Below are positions 25,430-33,872 of a stretch of 64,000 nucleotides of DNA, piece by piece; positions within the stretch are counted from its first letter, which is position 1; each line of letters starts with the position of its first letter. The notes under the pieces were generated by a model. It was not told the origin of the DNA. It worked only from the letters and a program-made list of their open reading frames with translations, and ran no database searches. The DNA is taken from contig CAZOPR010000002.1 in NCBI GenBank assembly GCA_964581895.1, positions 186,001 through 250,000 on the forward strand. Reading direction: 5' to 3'. Made by a program: the position numbers and the translations under genes. The DNA comes from Exilispira sp964581895. Lineage in GTDB: Bacteria; Spirochaetota; JAAYUW01.

Positions 25430-28400
25430 TTAGTTTTTGAATTTCTCAACTAAAATTTTGGTTTTATATTCATTAATTTCCCATTCTTTTGCATTAGTAT
25501 CTGGCTTTTCTTTTTCAATATTTAAATAATTTAAGGAAAGGCAAAGTGTTTCGTTACATATATAATCTTTAAATTTTTCAATACTGCTAAATAAGGTAGG
25601 ATCTGTCCAGATTGAAACCTTAATCCTATCTGTGACTGAAAAATCTTGCTCCTTTCTCATATTCTGTATTTTATTGATAATTTCTCTTGCATCACATTCC
25701 ATCTTTAATTCTGTGGTGATATTTGTGTCAAGGGCAACAGTAATATGCCCTTCATTTGCAGTCGCAAGACCTTCAATAGGTTTTCTCTCAACCGTAATAT
25801 CATCAAGTGTAAAATCATAGGAAAAATCGTTATCTTCCAATCTTATTTTTTCGCCTTTTATAATTTTCTCTATTTGGTTTGAGGATAAATTGGAAAGTAA
25901 TTTTTGAGCCACTGAAATTTTGCTTCCAAGTATTTTTCCTAACTTTCTAAAATTTGGCTTTGCGCTATATTGAACTATACTTGTTTCTTCAGATGAAAAG
26001 ATAACCTGTTTTACATTTAATTCTTCTTTAACAAGTTCCTCAAAATCTGAAATAAGCTTCAACTCATTGGTATATGGGTCAATTATTATGACTTTTGAAA
26101 GAGGTTGTCTAACTTTAAGGTCATATTGAGTCCTTAAGTTTCTTCCAAGCGCAACTGCTTTCTGGATTAACTCCATCCTTTTTTCAAGTTCTTTATCTAT
26201 CAGATTTTCAATAGCAGCGGGATAATCTGTTAGATGAACAGATTCGCTCATATTTTCAGTTTTCAAATTTTTATATATAGCTTCAGTTATAAATGGGATA
26301 TAAGGTGCTGCAACCTTTGAAAGAGTTAAAAGGACATAATATAAAGTATGGTAAGCTTCGTCTTTATCTTTATCATTTTCAGATTTCCAGAATCTTCTTC
26401 TTGACCTTCTGATATACCAATTAGTTAAAATATCTATAAACTCGATGATAGGTGGAATAGCGAGGTAAAGTTTATATGATTCTGTAGCTTCAGTAACATT
26501 TTTTATAAGTGATTGCATGCTGGATATTACCCATCTATCAAGTTCATTCGAAAAATTTTTCATTTTTTCTGGATTTTCTATAAAATCCAGTTTAGGATTC
26601 CATTTATCTATGATAGCGTAAGTTATAAAAAAAGAATAAGAGTTCCAAAGTGGTAAAAGTATATTTTTTACAATCTCTTTTACACCTGCTTCCGAAAAGT
26701 TTAGTTCTTCTGCTCTTATAACAGCAGAGTTTACAAGGTATAGTCGTAATGCATCTGCACCATATTTGTCCATAATATACATAGGTTCAGGGTAATTTTT
26801 AAGTCTTTTACTCATCTTCTTACCATGCTCATCAAGTACAAGACCATTTACTATACAATTTTTGAAGGCAGGTTTATTAAACAATGCTGCTGCCAAAACT
26901 GTTAGTGTATAGAACCAACCTCTTGTTTGATCTAAACCTTCGGCGATAAAATCAGCAGGGAATCTACTTAAAAATTTATCCTTATTTTCAAAAGGATAAT
27001 GCTCCTGTGCATAAGGCATACTGCCTGATTCAAACCAGCAATCAAGAACTTCTGGAATTCTTGTCATTTTACCACCGCATTTTGAGCATTTGAAATGTAC
27101 ATCATCAACAAAATGTTTATGGATATCATCGAATTTTCTACCACTTAATTTTTCAAGTTCAGCAATAGAACCAATGCATAAAGTTTCACCACAATCTTCA
27201 CATTTCCATACTGGAAGAGGTGTTCCCCAGAATCTATTTCTGGAAATAGCCCAATCTCTTGCGCCTTCGAGCCATTTGCCAAATCTTCCATCTTTTATAT
27301 GATCTGGCACCCAGTTAATCTTTTGGTTGCTTTCTATCATGGTTTGTTTTATTGGCTCGATCTTTACAAACCAGGTTGAAATCGACTTATATATCAATGG
27401 TGAATCACATCTCCAGCAATGAGGATAAGAGTGGGTAATAGTTTCCTTTTTAACAAGAAGGTTTCTCTTTTTTAAATCTTCTATAATAAGTGGATCTGCC
27501 TTTTTTACATGCATCATTTTGTAGTCAGAGACTTCTTCGGTAAATTCACCATTTTCATCGACAGGCGAAACTACTGGGAGGTTATATTTCATACCAGTAT
27601 TATAGTCATCTTCACCAAAGCCAGGGGCAGTATGAACAATACCAGTTCCATCTTCTATCGATACATAATCAGCCAGAACAACCTTAAAAGCATTTTCACT
27701 GATATTTTCAAAGTATGGGAATAATGGGATATATCTTTTCCCTTCTAATTCTTTACCTAAAAACCTTTTTTTGATAGTGTAATCTTGTGCGTTTTTATAG
27801 TAATGTTCTAATCTCGCTAAAGCAAGGATATATCTTTCTTTTGACTGATGATCAAAAACTTCTGCATATTCTATTTCAGGTCCTACCGCTAAGGCAAGGT
27901 TAGAAGGAAGTGTCCATGGTGTTGTAGTCCATGCAAGGAAGTACAAATCATCTTCATCCTTAGATTTAAACTTTATAGTTATAGCAGGATCTTTAACATC
28001 TTTATAACCCTGATTTACCTCAAAATTTGAAAGAGGAGTAGCACATCTTGGACAATATGGAAGGATTTTGAATCCTTCATAGATAAGTCCTTTATCCCAT
28101 AATGTTTTAAATACCCACCAGATGGATTCCATATAATAAGGATCCATTGTCCTATAAGAATTCTTAAAATCTACCCATCTTCCACTTCTATTTATTATCC
28201 TTTCCCATTCCGAAGTATATCTTAAAACTATGCTTCTGCATGACTCGTTGAACTTATCAATACCATATGCGAGAACATCTTTTTTGGTAGATAGGTTTAA
28301 CTCTTTTTCCATCTCATTTTCAACTGGAAGGCCATGGCAATCCCAGCCCCATCTTCTATCTACATGGAAGCCCTTCATGGTTTTATATCTTGGTACGATA

Positions 28401-28597
28401 TCTTTCAAAAGACCAGGGACAAAATGTCCGTAGTGCGGAAGTCCAGTTGCAAAAGGAGGGCCATCATAAAAAACAAAAGCATCAGAGTCTTCTCTAATCT
28501 TTAAGGATTTTTCGAAAATCTTTTCTTTTTGCCAGAATTCAAGTATTTTTTCTTCTAGTTCTGGGAAATCCACATGTTGATTAACTGGTTCAAACAT
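25430..28597 (-). CDS. ileS: Isoleucyl-tRNA synthetase, type 2 (eukaryotic-like)
   Basis: This 1055-residue class I synthetase charges tRNA-Ile. The HIGH region reads PPFATGLPHYGH and is followed by DRRWGWDCHGLPVENEMEK. The editing domain and the CWRCDSPLIYKSISTWFVK zinc/editing region follow, then the catalytic KKMSKRLKNYPEP. FATGLPHYGH, not YANGxxHxGH, marks the IleRS type 2 lineage shared with eukaryotes and typical of spirochaetes, whose members are usually resistant to mupirocin. The C-terminal extension is longer than in type 1 enzymes. No T-box leader is seen. Confidence 0.97.
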   Translation of the reverse strand: MFEPVNQHVDFPELEEKILEFWQKEKIFEKSLKIREDSDAFVFYDGPPFATGLPHYGHFVPGLLKDIVPRYKTMKGFHVDRRWGWDCHGLPVENEMEKELNLSTKKDVLAYGIDKFNESCRSIVLRYTSEWERIINRSGRWVDFKNSYRTMDPYYMESIWWVFKTLWDKGLIYEGFKILPYCPRCATPLSNFEVNQGYKDVKDPAITIKFKSKDEDDLYFLAWTTTPWTLPSNLALAVGPEIEYAEVFDHQSKERYILALARLEHYYKNAQDYTIKKRFLGKELEGKRYIPLFPYFENISENAFKVVLADYVSIEDGTGIVHTAPGFGEDDYNTGMKYNLPVVSPVDENGEFTEEVSDYKMMHVKKADPLIIEDLKKRNLLVKKETITHSYPHCWRCDSPLIYKSISTWFVKIEPIKQTMIESNQKINWVPDHIKDGRFGKWLEGARDWAISRNRFWGTPLPVWKCEDCGETLCIGSIAELEKLSGRKFDDIHKHFVDDVHFKCSKCGGKMTRIPEVLDCWFESGSMPYAQEHYPFENKDKFLSRFPADFIAEGLDQTRGWFYTLTVLAAALFNKPAFKNCIVNGLVLDEHGKKMSKRLKNYPEPMYIMDKYGADALRLYLVNSAVIRAEELNFSEAGVKEIVKNILLPLWNSYSFFITYAIIDKWNPKLDFIENPEKMKNFSNELDRWVISSMQSLIKNVTEATESYKLYLAIPPIIEFIDILTNWYIRRSRRRFWKSENDKDKDEAYHTLYYVLLTLSKVAAPYIPFITEAIYKNLKTENMSESVHLTDYPAAIENLIDKELEKRMELIQKAVALGRNLRTQYDLKVRQPLSKVIIIDPYTNELKLISDFEELVKEELNVKQVIFSSEETSIVQYSAKPNFRKLGKILGSKISVAQKLLSNLSSNQIEKIIKGEKIRLEDNDFSYDFTLDDITVERKPIEGLATANEGHITVALDTNITTELKMECDAREIINKIQNMRKEQDFSVTDRIKVSIWTDPTLFSSIEKFKDYICNETLCLSLNYLNIEKEKPDTNAKEWEINEYKTKILVEKFKN

Positions 28598-28751
28598 AAA
28601 TATAATCTCCTAAAAGTATTAAATATTGTAAAATTAATATTAGTAAAAATAATAAAAAAAGTAAAAAAGATAAATAGGTTAGAAATTCTTGTAAATTTTA
28701 TATGGCAAATTTAACTAATATAAAAGATTTTGCAAATATAAATAAAATTTT

Positions 28752-29531
28752 TTATCTAAATTCTCTTTTTGAGATAAAAGATTTTACTATAAAATAAAAT
28801 AGAATGTTAAAAAAAGTTAATGTTAAAAGTGATATTAAAGATTTATTATCAAAAATTTTAGGTAAAATTATTGGTTGAATGGGGAAAGCCATCTTGTTTA
28901 ATGGATGTAATATCAAAGATTTTAACTGAATTGAAAAGATTACCACAAATATATTAAATAGTATTCCTGCTGCTGATGAATAAAAGAAAAAACCAGAGAT
29001 AAAGGAAAGGTTTATAAAAAAAAGAATAGATGGTAATAGTAAAATAAGTTGAACTATTAAGTTCAATATAATGTAAGATAAAGGGAAAGCAGAGTTATCT
29101 GCAAGTCTCGGTGGTCTATTTGCAAAAATAAGTTTTGAACTTAACAACCAGCAGATAGTTGTTAAAATAAGGCTTACAAAAAATAAAAAGATAGTCCAAA
29201 AAAAAAGTTTACCAAGATAGTAGGAGATTCTTTTTGAAGATTGAGTAAACAATATATTTATTTTATTACTTTTTATCTCATCTCTTATATCGCTATCAAC
29301 AAAGATTGTGAAAATTATTAAAGAAAGATAAAAGCAGATACCGAAAGCATATCCACCATAAGAAAAATTTAAAGGGATATTTTGATTGCCACTTAGTCCA
29401 ACCCTTTGAAGATGTAAAATAAATGTCAAAATAGTTGAAATAAAAAGCAAAGTAAAAAGAAAAATAAAAAGAGAAAGATTCTTTTTCGCTTTAATAAATT
29501 CAATTTTTAAATAAGAGTTGGTATAATTCAT
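28752..29531 (-). CDS. ABC-2-like transporter permease, six predicted membrane helices
   Basis: This 259-residue integral membrane protein has about six hydrophobic helices and resembles ABC-2/NosY-type permeases (SDIRDEIKSNKINILFTQSSKR-type loop after the second helix). It starts at ATG 29531, which follows GAGG with a 6-base spacing; an upstream in-frame ATG at 29543 lacks a site. It is the likely partner of the ATPase at 29749-30669, although a 200-bp A/T spacer lies between them. Substrate is unknown. Confidence 0.75.
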   Translation of the reverse strand: MNYTNSYLKIEFIKAKKNLSLFIFLFTLLFISTILTFILHLQRVGLSGNQNIPLNFSYGGYAFGICFYLSLIIFTIFVDSDIRDEIKSNKINILFTQSSKRISYYLGKLFFWTIFLFFVSLILTTICWLLSSKLIFANRPPRLADNSAFPLSYIILNLIVQLILLLPSILFFINLSFISGFFFYSSAAGILFNIFVVIFSIQLKSLILHPLNKMAFPIQPIILPKIFDNKSLISLLTLTFFNILFYFIVKSFISKREFR

Positions 29532-29748
29532 ACAAAACCTCATTTTGTTTTTTATTCATATAATTTAGCCCTTAAGAGATAAAATACAATAAAATACAAA
29601 TTGCACGATAAGGCTAAATCTATTAAATAGATAACAAAGGCACAATAAAAAGGTATCTAAAAAATATTAAAAAAATTTAAAAATTAAATAAAAATAAAAA
29701 ATAAAAAACAAAAAAAACAAAATAAAAAAAGCATAAACTAAAAATTTG

Positions 29749-30669
29749 CTAACTTTGGTTAAAAAATAATTCTTTAAGGTGTTTCTGTATTGGCTGAATA
29801 AATAAAAGTCCATTAAAATTTTCTTTAACAAAATTGTTTACAAGTTCAATTTTTTCTAATGAATCTTTATCAAAGGTAATTTCAAAATTATTCTCTTTAA
29901 AAATTAAAGAAATCGGATTTATACCATTATTATTAAAAAATACTTTCATTTTTTCTATATCATAGCCTTCAATATTTTGCTTAAAAAAGTAGTTTGCTCC
30001 TATTATTTTAAGTACAGATAAAGATTGTTTATCCCCATCAAACTTTTTTATACCCCTATGAATTATTACAATATGATCTGCAAGTCTTTCTACCTCCTCA
30101 AGATAGTGAGATGAAAGTAATATTGTACATCCCTGTGATGCGAGTTTAGAAAAATAGTTTTCGCAAAAATAGATACCATCAATATCCAGACCATTTGTTG
30201 GTTCGTCAAGTATCAAAAATGAAGGGTTAAGTAAAAGTGCAGAAGATAAAGCAAGTCTTTGCTTCATCCCTCTTGAAAAAAATTTGACTGGCTTATAAAT
30301 CCAATCAGCAAGCCCAATCTCCTCTAGAACTTTCAAAATCTCTTTCTTACCAATTTTTTTATTGAGACAAGAAATAATAAAAAGGTTTTCATAAGCTGTA
30401 AGATTTTCATAAAAATTCTGTGAATCAAAAATGAACGTTGTCTCTTTTTTATTCCCTATATTTTTTTCTTTTTTACCCCTATAAAACAAAGTTCCTTCAT
30501 ATTCGTATAAAAGCCCAGCAAGGATTTTAATAGTTGTGGTTTTCCCCGAGCCATTTAATCCAAGAAAACCTATTATTTCACCCTGTTTTACATTGAAAGA
30601 TAGGTTATCTACAGCCTTAAAATTACCGTAATTTTTTGAAATATTTTCCAACCTTAAAATTTCAGACAT
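29749..30669 (-). CDS. ABC transporter ATP-binding protein (ABC-2 exporter type)
   Basis: This 306-residue ATPase has Walker A GLNGSGKTTT, signature FSRGMKQRL, Walker B FLILDEPTNGLDIDG and the switch His in LLSSHYLEEVERLADH. The pattern fits CcmA/NatA-type ATPases paired with ABC-2 permeases. A C-terminal domain of about 90 residues is poorly conserved. It starts 11 bases after the POTRA/beta-barrel gene on the same strand, which argues for one transcript. Confidence 0.9.
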   Translation of the reverse strand: MSEILRLENISKNYGNFKAVDNLSFNVKQGEIIGFLGLNGSGKTTTIKILAGLLYEYEGTLFYRGKKEKNIGNKKETTFIFDSQNFYENLTAYENLFIISCLNKKIGKKEILKVLEEIGLADWIYKPVKFFSRGMKQRLALSSALLLNPSFLILDEPTNGLDIDGIYFCENYFSKLASQGCTILLSSHYLEEVERLADHIVIIHRGIKKFDGDKQSLSVLKIIGANYFFKQNIEGYDIEKMKVFFNNNGINPISLIFKENNFEITFDKDSLEKIELVNNFVKENFNGLLFIQPIQKHLKELFFNQS

Positions 30670-30680
30670 AAAAATTCCTC

Positions 30681-32144
30681 TTATGAAAACCTTTTCGAAA
30701 GAATTGTAAAATAAAAAGTACCAGATTCAATACTTTGATCCCAGAAATACTGAATGGTAAAAGGAAGCTCTAAAATATTTTTAATCGAGATAGAAAAAAT
30801 AACTCCTATGCCAAAGCATTGGTAAGTCAAATTTAAACCTTTATTTATAAATAAAAAATCAAATGAACCTATTATACCAAAATAAAGTATCTGTGTAGAA
30901 AAAAACTTTAAAAGAAGATCAATGGAAGAAGAAAAAACAAACCTCCCATTTTCAACAATCTGATTAGGCTCGCTTCTAAAAACAAAAGAATTAAATACAA
31001 ATGGATAAAAGAATTGATTATATTCTCGATTATAAATTAATGTAATTTGTTGACCATTATTTGGGACCTTTCCATAAAGGAAATAACCATCTTGAAAATA
31101 ATATGATAGATTTGATTTTAAGAAAAAGGATAAAAATTTTTTAAACTTTAAATATGAATCAAAGGATAAAGAAGTATTATCAAATTCTCTTTTATTTAAA
31201 CTGTAAGAAATCGAAAAAGATAAGGGGTTAAAAAATAAAGAAAATCTATCGGTTTTTATTGCAGAATTTTTTAAGTTAAAACCTAAATAAAAAGTATTTG
31301 AAAAAATTTCTTCATCTGCCTCATTATAAATGGAGATAAAACTAATATTGAAATAAAAATTCTTAAAAAAAGAAACCCCTGTTGATGCTCCAAAGGAAGG
31401 TGAATAGTTTTCACTTTCAAAAGGGTAAAAAGAAAAAAGAGATAAATAGAAAGGCAAATAACTTTTACCAAAAAAATAGTTGAAATCAGCAAATAAAAAA
31501 CTGGATAAACTAATTTCAGAGGAAATCTGATTTTTAAGTTTTATAAATATTTCTATCGAGACAAAAGATTCATCTTCTAATATACTACTTGATACTCTAG
31601 ATACAAAAGGATATAAAGACAGTGTTTGTAAGTCTTTTTCAAGAAATTTGGGATTAAAAGCCTTGTTTTCTTTTAATCTCATCTTAGATTTAAAACTTAA
31701 AAGATAGATATTTGAATTTTCAAGCTTTATAGATTTTACTGGTAAATTTTCAGAAACTTCAATCTGGATAACTATTTCAATTATATCGTTGTTTTTTGAA
31801 TCATTATTTGATATATTTGTTGTGTCACTTTTAGCTTCATCCTCTTTATTTTCATTATTGGAACTTTCAGAAATCTGATTCAGATTAACACTCACAAAAC
31901 TAAAGTATCCCCAGCCTAAAAGTTTTTCTTCAAGATTTATTAATCTATCGATTGGGACAATGGCATCTTTTTTAATATTTAAATAATCTTCTATTTCTAA
32001 ATTTGTAATAGTTTTATTCCCTAAAATTATAATACTATTTACTTTATATTGTTGTTGAGCCAAAATTTCTATTTTGATTATAAAAATTAAAAAGAAAAAT
32101 AGAAAAATAAGAAAAAATAAGTATAAATTCTTTTTTATTTTCAT
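30681..32144 (-). CDS. POTRA-containing outer-membrane beta-barrel protein (Omp85-like)
   Basis: This 487-residue exported protein has a hydrophobic N-terminal signal (about residues 5-27). A POTRA-like domain follows, starting YKVNSIIILGNKTITNLEIEDYL. It is split by an Asn/Asp/Ser-rich insert (about residues 95-125). A second POTRA-like domain follows (about 130-205). The rest (about 210-487) is a run of aromatic, alternating strands typical of an outer-membrane barrel, ending FTILSKRFS. The closest known group is BamA/TamA, but the barrel is small and poorly conserved. It lies between an FG-GAP gene and an ABC ATPase. Role unknown; assembly or export of surface material is possible. Confidence 0.7.
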   Translation of the reverse strand: MKIKKNLYLFFLIFLFFFLIFIIKIEILAQQQYKVNSIIILGNKTITNLEIEDYLNIKKDAIVPIDRLINLEEKLLGWGYFSFVSVNLNQISESSNNENKEDEAKSDTTNISNNDSKNNDIIEIVIQIEVSENLPVKSIKLENSNIYLLSFKSKMRLKENKAFNPKFLEKDLQTLSLYPFVSRVSSSILEDESFVSIEIFIKLKNQISSEISLSSFLFADFNYFFGKSYLPFYLSLFSFYPFESENYSPSFGASTGVSFFKNFYFNISFISIYNEADEEIFSNTFYLGFNLKNSAIKTDRFSLFFNPLSFSISYSLNKREFDNTSLSFDSYLKFKKFLSFFLKSNLSYYFQDGYFLYGKVPNNGQQITLIYNREYNQFFYPFVFNSFVFRSEPNQIVENGRFVFSSSIDLLLKFFSTQILYFGIIGSFDFLFINKGLNLTYQCFGIGVIFSISIKNILELPFTIQYFWDQSIESGTFYFTILSKRFS

Positions 32145-32200
32145 TTTAGCATTCCTAAAAAATTTTTAAGATTAAAATCAGAAATAAATTTTAAATGAGA

Positions 32201-33763
32201 TTAAAATTTTAAAGGAGTAAAAAAGATTTTCCCCTGCCTTTTAATAATATTTACAAGATAAAAATTACTGCCATCTTTTAATATTAAAGTGTATGGTCCA
32301 GAAAGATAATATACAGACAAAAATTCATTTGATACAAATATATTGGCATTTTCCTTTTTCTGGAAAATTGTTTGATTTGAAAGATTTGATAAAAATAAAG
32401 AGAATGTCCCATCGAAATTGTATACTACATAATCAATTATGGAATCCAAATTAAAATCAGTATCATAATTTACTATTACTTCAGATATAATTGAGGCTAA
32501 GTCAAAAGTTGAATAAAAATCAAAAGAAAGTTGCGATGAATCAAGAACATTTTGATTATCTAAAGATATCGCTTTTTCTATTTGAAGTATCGGTGATTTA
32601 GCAAAATAATCGTTTATCTGAGGGTAAAAAGATATATAAATAGGGATAGATCTTTTCATAGATAAAGAAATAAGGAAATTTGAAGAAAATAATTTTGAAC
32701 CAATATTTACAAGATCTACAAGTCCATCTTTATTAAAGTCATTTAATACTATTTTGCTTTCAAGACCAGATAAATCCTCAATAAAAAATTGATTGGAAGG
32801 TGAATATGTCCATCCATCCTTGTTCCCCTTAAATAGATATGTTAAAATACCTGTTTTATCAGAATTAAAGACCGATGCCATATTGAAATTGAATATTAAA
32901 ATATCTGGGTATCTATCTTTATCGAAATTTAATATTTTTATATGCTCATTGAAAAAAGAGTATCCAGATCTTACAGAAACATATTTAGATAAATCAAGAG
33001 TTTTCCCCTTTAAATATTGATTTGAGGTAGGATCGAAAAAAGAGTACTCCACTTTTGTCCTATATTTCAATATTAAATCTTTAAAACCATCATTATTGAT
33101 ATCTTCAAGTGTCAAATCGGGAAAGATCATAAGAATATTTTGAGATGATGAAATACCTCCAAAGGATGATTTATAGTTGTAATAAGCCTGAACCTGATAT
33201 GGATAGGATTGTATTAATTGCTTGTTATCATATATTTCTATACTATTTGTTGTTAAAATAAAAAGTTCATCAGTGCCATCACCATTAATATCATAAGCAG
33301 TCTGGATATATGGGAAATCATTTGTGAAATGATAACCAAAAGCAACCTTTTTTAAGTTTAATAATTTTTCTATTTTATAATTATTTTCATAAAGGTTAAT
33401 GACTGAGGCGGAATTTTCGGAAAATAATAAAATTGAAGATAAGTCGCCTTCTATTTTAGCCATTGAGAAAAAAAGATATGAAGGGTCAAGTTCTATATCA
33501 AATAACTTCTGTATCTTTCCTTTTTCAAGAGAAAAGATAGCTAAGGATATTTTTTTAGAAATAACATTTTTATAGATAGTCAAAATTTCTTCAGTTGCTC
33601 CACCATAAAGATTAGTCTTAAGATATCTAATAATTTCACCATTTGTGGAAAGGTATATACTCTGGTTTTTATTATCTTGGCTAAAACTTGTTGAAATAAT
33701 TAATAAAATTATTAAAAAAAGAAAAAAGAAAAAAGTTAAGATAGGTTTTAGTTTTTTATTCAT
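32201..33763 (-). CDS. Exported FG-GAP/VCBS repeat protein
   Basis: This 520-residue protein has a signal peptide (residues about 5-28, ending STSFSQ). It contains five calcium-type loops: DINGDGTDE, DINNDGFKD, NFDKDRYPD, DFNKDGLVD and DFNLDSIID. These are the FG-GAP/VCBS blades of an integrin-alpha-like beta-propeller. Such proteins are usually periplasmic or surface exposed and bind calcium and partners or glycans. It is the first gene of a leftward set with the POTRA-barrel, 56 bases downstream. No enzymatic domain is seen. Confidence 0.8.
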   Translation of the reverse strand: MNKKLKPILTFFFFLFLIILLIISTSFSQDNKNQSIYLSTNGEIIRYLKTNLYGGATEEILTIYKNVISKKISLAIFSLEKGKIQKLFDIELDPSYLFFSMAKIEGDLSSILLFSENSASVINLYENNYKIEKLLNLKKVAFGYHFTNDFPYIQTAYDINGDGTDELFILTTNSIEIYDNKQLIQSYPYQVQAYYNYKSSFGGISSSQNILMIFPDLTLEDINNDGFKDLILKYRTKVEYSFFDPTSNQYLKGKTLDLSKYVSVRSGYSFFNEHIKILNFDKDRYPDILIFNFNMASVFNSDKTGILTYLFKGNKDGWTYSPSNQFFIEDLSGLESKIVLNDFNKDGLVDLVNIGSKLFSSNFLISLSMKRSIPIYISFYPQINDYFAKSPILQIEKAISLDNQNVLDSSQLSFDFYSTFDLASIISEVIVNYDTDFNLDSIIDYVVYNFDGTFSLFLSNLSNQTIFQKKENANIFVSNEFLSVYYLSGPYTLILKDGSNFYLVNIIKRQGKIFFTPLKF

Positions 33764-33872
33764 ATATTTTCCTTAATTAACTTATTATTGTTCGATAAAC
33801 TAATATATTATACAAAATTTATGACTTAATATTGCAAATTTAAATATAATTTAAAGAGAAAATTTTTAAATT

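Noticed and set aside
28598..28751. Possible T-box leader ahead of ileS
   Set aside because: No T-box core or specifier stem is visible and there is no terminator hairpin; the spacer is only low-complexity A/T.
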